Positions 52,588-60,964 of a DNA stretch of 64,000 bases are shown piece after piece. The notes under the pieces were generated by a model. That model did no database searches, was not told the DNA's origin, and was given only the letters and a program-made list of their open reading frames with translations. Location: positions 1,116,001 to 1,180,000 of the forward strand of contig CAWEGV010000012.1 of NCBI GenBank assembly GCA_963808615.1. Reading direction: 5' to 3'. The stretch's first letter is position 1. Each line of letters starts with the position of its first letter. The position numbers and the translations under genes were made by a program. The DNA is from Palsa-504 sp963808615 (lineage in GTDB: Bacteria; Actinomycetota; Actinomycetes; Streptosporangiales; Streptosporangiaceae).

Positions 52588-52779
52588 ATGGCACAGCTGA
52601 AGGTGACACAGATCAAGTCGAGGATCGGCGGCACCAGCGCGCAGCGGAACTCGCTGCGCTCGCTCGGGCTGCGGCGGATCGGCCAGGTGGTGGTCAAGCC
52701 CGACCGCCCGGAGTTCCGCGGCATGATCGCGACCGTGCGCCACCTGGTGACGGTGGAGGAAGTAGCAGGAGATGAGTAA
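52588..52779 (+). CDS. rpmD: 50S ribosomal protein L30
   Basis: A 63-aa L30: MAQLKVTQIKSRIGGTSAQR, LRSLGLRRIGQVVVKPDRPE. The ATG at 52588 follows GAGGGGCAGG. The frame is open upstream into rpsE but that part is not L30-like. Its 3' end overlaps rplO by 8 bp. Confidence 0.95.
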   Translation: MAQLKVTQIKSRIGGTSAQRNSLRSLGLRRIGQVVVKPDRPEFRGMIATVRHLVTVEEVAGDE

Positions 52780-53260
52780 CACTGACAAGGCGGACGAGGG
52801 CAGCTCGTCCAGGCCCGGGCTCAAGCTGCATCACCTGCGGCCGGCCCCGGGAGCGCACCAGGCCAAGACGAGGATCGGCCGAGGCGAGGCGTCCAAGGGA
52901 AAGACCGCGGGCCGCGGCACCAAGGGCACCAAGGCGCGCGGCCAGGTGCACATCGGCTTCGAGGGCGGCCAGATGCCGCTGCACCGCAGGGTGCCGAAGC
53001 TGAAGGGGTTCTCCAACGCGCGCTTCCGCACCACCTACCAGGTGGTGAACACCGGCAGGCTGGCTGAGCTGTACCCGGAGGGCGGCGACGTGACGCCGGA
53101 GACCCTGGTGGCCAAGGGCGCGGTCCGCCAGGGTGAGCTGGTCAAGGTGCTCGGCGCCGGCGACCTGTCGGTGGCGCTGCGGGTCACCGCGCACGCCTTC
53201 TCCGCCACGGCTGCGCAGAAGATCGAGCAGGCAGGCGGCACCGTCACCAAGCTCTCCTGA
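52772..53260 (+). CDS. rplO: 50S ribosomal protein L15
   Basis: A 162-aa L15. LKLHHLRPAPGAHQAKTRIG, RGTKGTKARGQVHIGFEGGQ and MPLHRRVPKLKGF. The ATG lies inside rpmD (8-bp overlap) with AGTAGCAGGAG upstream, so translation is coupled. Confidence 0.96.
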   Translation: MSNTDKADEGSSSRPGLKLHHLRPAPGAHQAKTRIGRGEASKGKTAGRGTKGTKARGQVHIGFEGGQMPLHRRVPKLKGFSNARFRTTYQVVNTGRLAELYPEGGDVTPETLVAKGAVRQGELVKVLGAGDLSVALRVTAHAFSATAAQKIEQAGGTVTKLS

Positions 53261-53329
53261 GCGGAGAAAAATCATGCAGTGCCGGGTAAACTACGGGAAC
53301 TGCCCGATCAACCGAACCGAGGACTGCGC

Positions 53330-54658
53330 ATGCTGACGGCCTTCGTGCGGGCGTTCCAGACGCCGGACCTTCGCAAGAAGATCCTGATCACGCTGGGTCT
53401 CATCGCCCTGTTCCGGTTCGGCGCTTCGCTCCCGACGCCGGGCGTCGACGTCAAGAACGTCACCACCTGCTCGGGCCTGGCCACGTCCACCGGCAGCGCC
53501 ACCGCCAACGTCCTGGCCATCGTCAACCTGCTCAGCGGCCAGGCGCTGCTGCGGCTGTCGGTGTTCGCGCTCGGCATCATGCCCTACATCACCTCCAGCA
53601 TCATCTTGCAGCTGCTCACAGTGGTGATCCCGCGGCTGGAGACGCTGAAGCAGGAGGGCCAGGCAGGCCAGGCGAAGATCACCCAGTACACCAGGTACCT
53701 CACCGTGGGCCTGGCCGTCCTGCAATCCACCGGCTACATCGAGCTGGCCAGGTCCGGCACGCTGTTCAACGGATGCGGCACGGCAGGTAACAACCCGATC
53801 ATCCCCAACGCCTCGCCCTTCACCATCGCCACCATGGTGATCTGCATGGTGGCCGGCACCACGGTCATCATGTGGCTGGGCGAGCTGATCACCGACCGCG
53901 GGGTCGGGAACGGCATGTCGGTACTGATCTTCACCACCGTGATCTCGGTCATCCCCGGCGAGATCCTGGCCATCTACCGGGACAAGAGCCCGTTCTACGC
54001 CGCCGTGGCCGTGATCGTGGTGGTCTTCATCATCGCGTTCATCGTGTTCATGGAGCAGGCCCAGCGCCGCATCCCCGTGCAGTACGCCAAGCGGATGGTG
54101 GGCCGGCGGATGTACGGCGGCACCTCGACCTACATCCCGATGAAGGTCAACCAGGCTGGCGTGATCCCGGTCATCTTCGCCTCGTCGCTGCTGTACATCC
54201 CGACCCTGGCCGCGCAGCTGTTCGGCAGCCAGACGCACCCGCAGGGCTGGGTGTCGTGGGTGGACCGGTACGTCGAGCAGAGCAGCTCGGCCATCTACAT
54301 GCTCGCGTTCTTCATCCTGATCATCGGGTTCACCTACTTCTACGTGTCGATCACCTTCAACCCGACCGAGGTGGCCGACAACATGAAGAAGTACGGCGGG
54401 TTCATTCCCGGCATCCGGCCCGGACGGCCGACCGCGGAGTACCTCGGCTACGTCCTGTCGCGGCTCACCGCGCCAGGCTCGGCCTACCTGGGCGTGATCG
54501 CGCTCTTCCCGCTGGTCGCGCTGGCTTCCATCGGGGTGGCTCAACAGTTCCCGTTCAGCGGGGTCAGCCTGCTGATCATGGTCGGCGTCGGGCTGGACAC
54601 CGTCAAGCAGATCGAGAGCCAGTTGCAGCAGCGCAACTATGAGGGTTTCTTGCGATAG
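53330..54658 (+). CDS. secY: Preprotein translocase subunit SecY
   Basis: A 442-aa channel subunit with ten membrane helices expected. The start LTAFVRAFQTPDLRKKILIT is the usual SecY opening; ATG 53330 is preferred over an upstream in-frame ATG at 53279. GASLPTPGV, LGIMPYITSSIILQLLTVVI, LGELITDRGVGNGMSVLIFT and the C5-loop PTEVADNMKKYGGFIPGIRP are present. The stop overlaps adk by one base (TAGTG). Confidence 0.97.
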   Translation: MLTAFVRAFQTPDLRKKILITLGLIALFRFGASLPTPGVDVKNVTTCSGLATSTGSATANVLAIVNLLSGQALLRLSVFALGIMPYITSSIILQLLTVVIPRLETLKQEGQAGQAKITQYTRYLTVGLAVLQSTGYIELARSGTLFNGCGTAGNNPIIPNASPFTIATMVICMVAGTTVIMWLGELITDRGVGNGMSVLIFTTVISVIPGEILAIYRDKSPFYAAVAVIVVVFIIAFIVFMEQAQRRIPVQYAKRMVGRRMYGGTSTYIPMKVNQAGVIPVIFASSLLYIPTLAAQLFGSQTHPQGWVSWVDRYVEQSSSAIYMLAFFILIIGFTYFYVSITFNPTEVADNMKKYGGFIPGIRPGRPTAEYLGYVLSRLTAPGSAYLGVIALFPLVALASIGVAQQFPFSGVSLLIMVGVGLDTVKQIESQLQQRNYEGFLR

Positions 54659-55311
54659 TGCGCATCGTCCTCGTCGGGCCCCCCGGTGCGGGCAAGGGGA
54701 CACAGGCCCAGTTCATAGCGTCGCACCTGGCGATCCCGAGGATCTCGACAGGTGACATCTTCCGCTACAACGTGACAAGCAACACCGAGCTCGGCCGCCG
54801 GGCCAGGGAGTTCATGGAACGCGGTGACCTGGTCCCGGACGAGGTCACGGTGGCGATGGTCAGGGACCGGCTGGCCGAGGACGACGCGCAGGGGGGGTTC
54901 CTGCTCGACGGGTTCCCCAGGAACGTGCCGCAGGCGGAGACGCTGAAGAAGATGCTCTCGGAGTGGGACGCGCGGCTGAGCGTGGTACTCGAGCTGGTGG
55001 TGGACGAGGACGAGGTGGTGCGGCGGCTATCGGGCCGCAGGACCTGCCGCCGGTGCGAACGGGTCTGGCACGTCCTGTACGACCCGCCGTCTCGCGACGG
55101 CATCTGCGACGACTGCGGGGGCGAGCTCTTCCAGCGCGATGACGATTCCGAGGAGACCATCAGGCACCGGCTCGAGGTCTATGCCGAGCAGACCTCCCTG
55201 CTCATCTCGTTCTATGCCGATGAGAACATCCTGATCGGCATCGACGCGACCGGCCCGGTAGAAGAGGTCACCAGCCGGGCGCTGGCCGCGCTCCGCCCGT
55301 TCGTGCGCTGA
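54658..55311 (+). CDS. adk: Adenylate kinase, zinc-type lid
   Basis: A 217-aa kinase (ATP + AMP to 2 ADP). P-loop LVGPPGAGKGTQAQFIA, ISTGDIFRYN, LDGFPRNVPQAETL. The long-type LID carries four Cys (CRRCERVWHVLYDPP and GICDDCGG), so it probably binds zinc. GTG start sharing a base with the secY stop, a coupling seen in many actinomycetes. Confidence 0.97.
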   Translation: MRIVLVGPPGAGKGTQAQFIASHLAIPRISTGDIFRYNVTSNTELGRRAREFMERGDLVPDEVTVAMVRDRLAEDDAQGGFLLDGFPRNVPQAETLKKMLSEWDARLSVVLELVVDEDEVVRRLSGRRTCRRCERVWHVLYDPPSRDGICDDCGGELFQRDDDSEETIRHRLEVYAEQTSLLISFYADENILIGIDATGPVEEVTSRALAALRPFVR

Positions 55312-55318
55312 GGGCGTC

Positions 55319-56152
55319 ATGTGGCCGCGGCCGGGGCTGAACATCGAGATCAAGACGCCAGATCAGATCCGGATGATGCGCGAGGCCGGGCTGGTGGTCG
55401 CGCGCACGCTGCGCCTGGTGGCCGTGGCGGTCCAGCCCGGCGTCAGCACGGAGGAGCTCGACGCGCTCGCCGAGCGCGAGATACGCGCGGCAGGCGCCAC
55501 CCCGTCGTTCAAGGGCTACCACGGTTATCCGGCCACGATCTGCACCTCGGTGAACAACGAGATCGTGCACGGTATCCCGAGCCCGTCCCGGCGGCTGCGC
55601 GACGGCGACATCATCTCGATCGACTGCGGCGCCATCGTCCGCGGGTGGCACGGGGACGCGGCCGTCACGGTGGGGGTGGGCTCCATCTCCGCCGAGCATG
55701 CCGGGCTGATTGACGCGTGCGAGGCCGCGCTGTGGCGCGGGCTGGCACAGGCCAGGGCCGGCGGCAGGCTCGGTGACATCTCCCATGCGGTGGAGACCAG
55801 CATCCGGGCCGCGGGCCGTTATGGGCTGGTCGAGGAGTACACCGGGCACGGGATCGGCACCGCGATGCACATGGACCCGCCGGTGCCCAACTACGGAAGG
55901 GCCGGCCGCGGGCCCCGGCTGCGTACCGGCATGGCGCTGGCCATCGAGCCCATGGTGATGCTGGGCGGCCCGGAGACGGTCCTGCTCGAGGACGGCTGGA
56001 CCGTCGTCACCGCCGACGGGAGCTGCGCCGCGCATTTCGAGCACACGGTCGCGATCACCGCCGACGGACCGTGGGTGCTAACACTCGCGGGGGGCGCTGC
56101 CCCCCGCCTCCCCCCCGGAGACCAAGCGCCACCACCGCCGCAGCCCCCCTAA
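55319..56152 (+). CDS. map: Type I methionine aminopeptidase (spc-operon copy)
   Basis: A 277-aa M24A peptidase following adk in the usual secY-adk-map order. Metal ligands: Asp in SIDCGA, Asp in HGDAAVTVG, His in YTGHGIGTAMHMDPPV, Glu in AIEPMVML and Glu in HFEHTVAIT. The last about 20 residues are Pro/Gly-rich and are encoded across a perfect GC hairpin (56087-56107), so the natural stop may once have been earlier. This is probably the housekeeping enzyme; a second copy lies at 8460. Confidence 0.95.
   Translation: MWPRPGLNIEIKTPDQIRMMREAGLVVARTLRLVAVAVQPGVSTEELDALAEREIRAAGATPSFKGYHGYPATICTSVNNEIVHGIPSPSRRLRDGDIISIDCGAIVRGWHGDAAVTVGVGSISAEHAGLIDACEAALWRGLAQARAGGRLGDISHAVETSIRAAGRYGLVEEYTGHGIGTAMHMDPPVPNYGRAGRGPRLRTGMALAIEPMVMLGGPETVLLEDGWTVVTADGSCAAHFEHTVAITADGPWVLTLAGGAAPRLPPGDQAPPPPQPP
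56087..56107 (+). terminator. Terminator-like hairpin overlapping the map 3' end
   Basis: GCGGGGGGC and GCCCCCCGC form a 9-bp stem with a GCT loop. It sits inside the last 25 codons of map, where the protein ceases to look like a MetAP. No U-tract follows; further C-rich sequence does. Confidence 0.5.
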
Positions 56153-56286
56153 GATCAAGCGGCACCGCCTGACCGAGGCATATGTGACCGGGGGCCGGCG
56201 ATACTAGGAAGAGGGACTTCGGAGCGTGCTGCTGATCCAGGCTGGGAGGTAGGCCGGGGTTGGCTGGTCGGTAAGAGAGGTGCCAG

Positions 56287-56742
56287 GTGCCTGGTGACCC
56301 GCGAATCCGCGCCTCGGACGCGGATCGCGATCGCGCTACGGCGTTGCTGCGTGAGCACCATGCCGCGGGCCGGCTGACCGCCGAGGAGTTCGCTGACCGT
56401 ATGGAAAAGGCCCTGGACGCCAAGACGCTGGGCGAGCTGGATGAGCTGCTGGCCGACCTGCCGGCCATCGACCTGTACCAGCTGCCGGACGCCTCGCTGC
56501 GCCGGAGGCCGCCCCGCTCCGGGCAGTCGTTGCTGCCCGCCGACTCGGGCGGTTCGGCCAGCCCGATCAAGTTCACGCCGGGCGGGGTGGCCATCGGGGC
56601 CTGGGGCGTGGTCACGGCGGTGATCGTGGCCCTGTGGGCGATCGCGGCCGTGGTCGGCGTCGGGACCTGGTTCCCCTGGTGGGCGGTGATCGCGATCCCG
56701 TGGATCTGGGTCGTGATCCGCCGTGCCCAGCGCCGGGAATAG
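56287..56742 (+). CDS. DUF1707 (SHOCT-like) and 2-TM domain membrane protein
   Basis: A 151-aa protein. The DUF1707 module (RASDADRDRATALLREHHAA, RLTAEEFADRMEKALDAKTL, GELDELLADLP) is followed by a linker and two membrane segments (about 100-120 and 124-142), with WFPWWAVIAIPWIWVV between them. Such proteins are common in actinobacteria; the role is unknown. GTG start with GAGGTGCCAG upstream. It lies between map and infA, perhaps on its own promoter. Confidence 0.85.
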   Translation: MPGDPRIRASDADRDRATALLREHHAAGRLTAEEFADRMEKALDAKTLGELDELLADLPAIDLYQLPDASLRRRPPRSGQSLLPADSGGSASPIKFTPGGVAIGAWGVVTAVIVALWAIAAVVGVGTWFPWWAVIAIPWIWVVIRRAQRRE

Positions 56743-56774
56743 CGGCGCGCCTGCCAGTGTCTATACTTAGGCGG

Positions 56775-56804
56775 TTCGCGTTGGCGCCGTGAGTCGAGTA
56801 CACT
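56775..56804 (+). promoter_or_regulatory. Candidate infA promoter
   Basis: TTCGCG (56775-56780), 18-nt spacer, TACACT (56799-56804), about 230 bp before infA. The -10 sequence and spacing equal those proposed for rpoB and tRNA-Trp. Long leader of unknown function follows. Confidence 0.5.
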
Positions 56805-57034
56805 CGTCTCCGGCCCATTCCGCTGGGTTCCTCGTGGCTGCCGCCCGGGGGCTCGCGCTTGCGAGCGCGCAGGAGACCCTTCGGAGCCCCTCCCGGTTAT
56901 CTCGTCTCGCTGTTCAGCCAGCATGGGCGTGAGCCAGGCGGGGCAGGCTTGCCGCCAGGCGAGTACGGCCGGGTTTAACGGGACCAAACCGCGCCCAGGC
57001 GCGGACCACTAGCACAGAACGAAGCGCGGAGGAC

Positions 57035-57256
57035 ATGCCCAAAAAAGACGGCGCCATCGAGATTGAAGGCACGGTTGTCGAGTCGCTCCCGAATGCCTTC
57101 TTCCGGGTGGAGCTGGACAACGGGCACAAGGTTCTCGCTCATATCAGCGGGAAAATGCGGATGCATTACATCCGCATCCTGCCTGACGACCGGGTTGTCG
57201 TGGAGCTCAGCCCCTACGACCTCAGCCGCGGGCGGATCGTGTACCGGTACAAGTAA
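57035..57256 (+). CDS. infA: Translation initiation factor IF-1
   Basis: A 73-aa OB-fold factor that blocks the A site during initiation. MPKKDGAIEIEGTVVESLPN, FRVELDNGHKVLAHISGKMR and RIVYRYK. ATG with GCGGAGGAC upstream. First gene of the alpha operon. Confidence 0.97.
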   Translation: MPKKDGAIEIEGTVVESLPNAFFRVELDNGHKVLAHISGKMRMHYIRILPDDRVVVELSPYDLSRGRIVYRYK

Positions 57257-57318
57257 CAACCTTTCAGCACCCAGAGCACACTCACAGCACGAATCAGATT
57301 TCCTGGAGAGACAGCACC

Positions 57319-57432
57319 GTGAAGGTCAAGCCGAGCGTCAAGAAGATCTGCAGCAAGTGCCGGATCATCCGCCGGCACGGACGCGTCATGGTCATCTGCT
57401 CAGACCCGCGGCACAAGCAGCGGCAGGGCTGA
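57319..57432 (+). CDS. rpmJ: 50S ribosomal protein L36
   Basis: A 37-aa zinc-binding L36: KVKPSVKKICSKCRIIRRHG then RVMVICSDPRHKQRQG, with the Cys3-His set (C-x2-C, C, H) intact, so it is the C+ form. GTG start with CTGGAGAG upstream. Confidence 0.95.
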   Translation: MKVKPSVKKICSKCRIIRRHGRVMVICSDPRHKQRQG

Positions 57433-57568
57433 CGCACAACTAAAGACGACGCGCACCGCAGGCAGCTAGCTAAGGCTGCAACCCCCGGACGGAGGCCGGG
57501 GCCATGTCCGGGCAGGACATGGGGGCGGTGTGCAGGACCTCCGCCAGACGAAGGAGAACTGCCCGCAC

Positions 57569-57952
57569 ATGGCCAGGCTTTCCGGTGTGGACCTGCCCCG
57601 CGATAAGCGGGTCGAGGTCGCTCTCACCTACATCTATGGCATCGGTCGCACCAGGGCGCTACAGACGCTGCAGGCCACGGGGGTCAACGGGGACACCAGG
57701 GTCAGCAGCCTCACCGACGATGAGCTGCTGAAGCTCCGCGACTGGATCGACGCTACCTACCAGGTCGAAGGTGACCTCCGCCGCGAGGTCCAGGCCGACA
57801 TCAGGCGGAAGATCGAGATCGGCTGCTACCAGGGAATCCGCCACCGCCGCGGGCTTCCCGTGCACGGGCAGCGGACCCAGACTAACGCCCGCACCCGTAA
57901 GGGCAAGAAGAAGACGGTCGCCGGCAAGAAGAAGGCCGGAAAGAAGAAGTAG
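57569..57952 (+). CDS. rpsM: 30S ribosomal protein S13
   Basis: A 127-aa S13 at the subunit interface. MARLSGVDLPRDKRVEVALT, YIYGIGRTRALQTL, RRGLPVHGQRTQTNARTRKG and a Lys-rich tail. The ATG at 57569 has AAGGAGAA upstream; an upstream in-frame extension is not S13-like. Confidence 0.97.
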   Translation: MARLSGVDLPRDKRVEVALTYIYGIGRTRALQTLQATGVNGDTRVSSLTDDELLKLRDWIDATYQVEGDLRREVQADIRRKIEIGCYQGIRHRRGLPVHGQRTQTNARTRKGKKKTVAGKKKAGKKK

Positions 57953-58004
57953 TCCGGGCCAGTCCCTCGGGCCAGGGCCGGATCGATCACCTCAAAGGAA
58001 GCAG

Positions 58005-58412
58005 ATGCCGCCAAGAAGTCGTACTCAGGCCGCCGCCAAGAAGGTGCGCCGCAAGGAGCGGAAGAACATCGCTCACGGGCACGCCCATATCAGGAGCACG
58101 TTCAACAACACGATCATCTCGATCACCGACCCGACCGGCAACGTGATCTCGTGGGCGTCCGCGGGTCAGGTCGGGTTCAAGGGATCGCGCAAGTCGACCC
58201 CGTACGCCGCTCAGATGGCGGCCGAGGCTGCCGCGCGCCGGGCCATGGAGCACGGCATGCGCAAGGTCGACGTCTTCGTCAAGGGCCCGGGCTCGGGCCG
58301 GGAGACCGCCATCCGGTCGTTGCAGGCGACCGGGCTGGAGGTCGGCTCGATCCAGGACATGACCCCCGTTCCGCACAATGGCTGCCGGCCGCCGAAGCGG
58401 CGCCGGGTCTGA
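58005..58412 (+). CDS. rpsK: 30S ribosomal protein S11
   Basis: A 135-aa S11 of the platform. GHAHIRSTFNNTIISITDPT, ISWASAGQVGFKGSRKSTPY and PVPHNGCRPPKRRRV. ATG with AAAGGAAGCAG upstream. The N-terminus is Lys/Arg-rich. Confidence 0.97.
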   Translation: MPPRSRTQAAAKKVRRKERKNIAHGHAHIRSTFNNTIISITDPTGNVISWASAGQVGFKGSRKSTPYAAQMAAEAAARRAMEHGMRKVDVFVKGPGSGRETAIRSLQATGLEVGSIQDMTPVPHNGCRPPKRRRV

Positions 58413-58438
58413 TGGTCCCTGACAGGAGATAGCGACAG

Positions 58439-59068
58439 ATGGCTCGATACACAGGCGCGGACTGCAAGCTGTGCCGCCGGGAGAAGACCAAGCTCTTCCT
58501 GAAGGGCGCCAAGTGCGACTCGCCCAAGTGCCCGATCGAGATCAGGCCGTATCCGCCGGGTGAGCACGGCAGGAACCGGCCGAAGGAAGGCGACTTCCTG
58601 ACCCGGATCAGGGAGAAGCAGAAGGCACGCAGGATCTACGGCATCCTCGAGCGGCAGTTCCGCGGCTACTACGAGGAGGCGGCCCGCAAGCACGGCCGGA
58701 CCGGCGAGACGATGCTCCAGCTGCTGGAGCGCCGCCTGGACAACGTCGTCTACCGCGCGGGCTTCGCCAAGAGCCGCGACATGGCCCGCCAGCTGGTGCG
58801 GCACGGCCACTTCACGGTGAACGGCAAGAAGGTCGACATCCCGTCCTACCGGGTGAGCGAGAACGACATCGTTGAGGTGACCCCCAAGTCGCTGGAGATG
58901 ACGCCGTTCGTCATCGCCCGGGCCGAGGCCGGCGAGCGCATGGTGCCGGCCTGGCTCGAGGTGGTTCCCGACCAGATGCGGATCCTGGTCCACTCGATGC
59001 CGGTCCGGGCTCAGATCGACACGCAGGTCCAGGAACAGCTCATCGTCGAGTACTACTCGAAGATGTAA
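58439..59068 (+). CDS. rpsD: 30S ribosomal protein S4
   Basis: A 209-aa S4, primary 16S binder. N-terminal zinc-type Cys set CKLCRREKTKLFLKGAKCDS then CPIE, and S4 RNA-binding domain LERRLDNVVYRAGFAKSRDM, ARQLVRHGHFTVNGKKVDIP. ATG with GACAGGAG upstream. Its presence between rpsK and rpoA is a layout found in some actinomycete lineages and absent from others. Confidence 0.97.
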   Translation: MARYTGADCKLCRREKTKLFLKGAKCDSPKCPIEIRPYPPGEHGRNRPKEGDFLTRIREKQKARRIYGILERQFRGYYEEAARKHGRTGETMLQLLERRLDNVVYRAGFAKSRDMARQLVRHGHFTVNGKKVDIPSYRVSENDIVEVTPKSLEMTPFVIARAEAGERMVPAWLEVVPDQMRILVHSMPVRAQIDTQVQEQLIVEYYSKM

Positions 59069-59071
59069 CCT

Positions 59072-59190
59072 TTGCCGGGCCTCGACGGCCCGGCAAGAGT
59101 TACTCGCCGGGGGCAAAGCCCCCGGCCAGGGGGACTGGGGGGCGGGCAGCCCCCCAGGCAGGGGGGTCTCGGGGGGATATCCCCCCGAGA
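59072..59190 (+). terminator. Array of four hairpins between rpsD and rpoA
   Basis: Four consecutive perfect stems: TTGCCGGGCC/GGCCCGGCAA (59072-59096), GCCGGGGGC/GCCCCCGGC (59106-59126), CTGGGGGGC/GCCCCCCAG (59135-59157) and TCTCGGGGGG/CCCCCCGAGA (59167-59190), the last followed by AAAA. They fill most of the 169-bp gap inside an operon. Possible roles: partial termination lowering rpoA relative to ribosomal genes, RNA stability, or a polymerase-slippage hotspot. Confidence 0.75.
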
Positions 59191-59237
59191 AAAAGGAAGC
59201 GCCGTCATATAGCGGGCGTCGCGGAAAGGAAAGATCC

Positions 59238-60251
59238 ATGCTCATCGCTCAGCGCCCCTCGCTCGCCGAGGAGCAGGTAGACGACTACAGGTCCAGGTTC
59301 GTCATCGAGCCGCTCGAGCCGGGTTTCGGCTACACCATCGGCAACTCGCTCCGGCGCACGCTGCTGTCCTCCATTCCCGGGGCGGCCGTGACCAGCATCA
59401 GGATCGAGGGCGTCCTGCACGAATTCTCCACGGTGCCGGGCGTCAAGGAGGATGTGACCGACATCATCCTGAACCTGAAGGAACTCGTGGTGTCCTCAGA
59501 GCACGACGAGCCCGTGGTGATGTACCTGCGCAAGCAGGGCCCGAGCGAGGTGAGCGCGGCCGACATCGCGCCGCCGGCCGGCGTCGAGGTGCACAACCCG
59601 GAGCTGCACATCGCCACCCTGAACGCCAAGGGCAAGCTCGAGATGGAGCTGACCGTCGAGCGCGGCCGGGGCTACGTCTCGGCGACGCAGAACAAGCAGC
59701 CGGGCCAGGAAATCGGCCGGATACCGATCGACTCCATCTACTCGCCGGTGCTCCGGGTGACGTACAAGGTGGAAGCCACCCGCGTCGAGCAGCGCACCGA
59801 CTTCGACCGGCTCCTCCTCGACGTGGAGACCAAGCCCTGCATGCGGCCGAGGGACGCCGTGGCCAGCGCGGGCAAGACCCTGGTCGAGCTGTTCGGCCTG
59901 GCCCGGGAGCTCAACGTCGACGCCGAGGGCATCGACATCGGCCCGTCGCCCACGGACGCCGCGCTCGCGGCCGACCTGGCCCTGCCGATCGAGGACCTCA
60001 ACCTCACCGTCCGGTCCTACAACTGCCTCAAGCGCGAGGGCATTCACACGGTCGGCGAACTGGTCGGCCGCAGCGAACAGGACCTGCTCGACATCAGGAA
60101 CTTCGGCGCCAAGTCGATCGAGGAAGTCAAGCAGAAGCTCATCGACATGGGCCTGTCGCTCAAGGACTCGCCGCCCGGATTCGACCCGAGCAGCGCGGTC
60201 GGCACCTACGGCGACGACGACGACAGCTACGTGGAGACCGAGCAGTACTAA
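59238..60251 (+). CDS. rpoA: DNA-directed RNA polymerase subunit alpha
   Basis: A 337-aa alpha subunit. N-terminal assembly domain (RFVIEPLEPGFGYTIGNSLR, RTLLSSIPGAAVTSIRIEGV) and C-terminal DNA/activator-binding domain (LTVRSYNCLKREGIHTVGEL, RNFGAKSIEEVKQKLIDMGL) joined by a flexible linker. ATG with GGAAAGGAAAG upstream. Complete. Confidence 0.98.
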   Translation: MLIAQRPSLAEEQVDDYRSRFVIEPLEPGFGYTIGNSLRRTLLSSIPGAAVTSIRIEGVLHEFSTVPGVKEDVTDIILNLKELVVSSEHDEPVVMYLRKQGPSEVSAADIAPPAGVEVHNPELHIATLNAKGKLEMELTVERGRGYVSATQNKQPGQEIGRIPIDSIYSPVLRVTYKVEATRVEQRTDFDRLLLDVETKPCMRPRDAVASAGKTLVELFGLARELNVDAEGIDIGPSPTDAALAADLALPIEDLNLTVRSYNCLKREGIHTVGELVGRSEQDLLDIRNFGAKSIEEVKQKLIDMGLSLKDSPPGFDPSSAVGTYGDDDDSYVETEQY

Positions 60252-60293
60252 CGGCACCGTGGCGCCTGCCGCGGTTATCGAGGAGAGATCCGT

Positions 60294-60947
60294 ATGCCCA
60301 CGCCCACCAAGGGCCACCGCCTGGGCGGCAGCCCGGCCCACGAGCGGCACATCCTGGCCAACCTGGCCACCGCGCTGTTCCAGCACGGCCGGATCATCAC
60401 CACCGAGGCCAAGGCCCGCAGGCTGCGGCCGGTAGCCGAACGGCTGATCACCTTCGCCAAGCGCGGCGACCTGCATGCCCGCCGGCACGTGCTGACCGTG
60501 GTCACCGACCAGGGCGTGGTGCACCGGCTGTTCACCGAGATCGCCCCGGAGTTCTCCGAGCGTGACGGCGGATACACCCGCATCACCAAGATCGGCCCCC
60601 GCAAGGGCGACAACGCGGCGATGGCGGTCATCGAGCTGGTCCGGGGCGAGCCTGTCGCGGCCAAGCCGCGCCGTCGCGCCCGCCGGGCCGAGGCCAAGGC
60701 ACCCGCGGCCGCCGTCGCGGCCGAGCCCGAGATCGAGGCGCCTGAGGCGAGTGTGACGGATGAGGCCGCTGAGGTCGACGGCACCGCCGAGGACCTGGCT
60801 GCCGTCCAGGGCGAAGCCGAGGGCGAAGCCGCAGACGAGGACGAAGACGCGGCTGAGGGCCAGACCGACGTCGTCGACGAAGCCGATGCCCAGACCGACG
60901 GCGACGAAGACGACGACGAGAACGAGGACACCGGCGAGGACGCCTAG
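60294..60947 (+). CDS. rplQ: 50S ribosomal protein L17 with long acidic tail
   Basis: A 217-aa L17. The conserved core spans about residues 1-120 (MPTPTKGHRLGGSPAHERHI, LFQHGRIITTEAKARRLRPV, RKGDNAAMAVIELV). About 95 further residues form an Ala/Glu/Asp-rich tail ending DEDDDENEDTGEDA, much longer than usual even for actinomycetes. ATG with CGAGGAGAG upstream. Confidence 0.96.
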   Translation: MPTPTKGHRLGGSPAHERHILANLATALFQHGRIITTEAKARRLRPVAERLITFAKRGDLHARRHVLTVVTDQGVVHRLFTEIAPEFSERDGGYTRITKIGPRKGDNAAMAVIELVRGEPVAAKPRRRARRAEAKAPAAAVAAEPEIEAPEASVTDEAAEVDGTAEDLAAVQGEAEGEAADEDEDAAEGQTDVVDEADAQTDGDEDDDENEDTGEDA

Positions 60948-60964
60948 CCCCGCGATCGGTTGAG

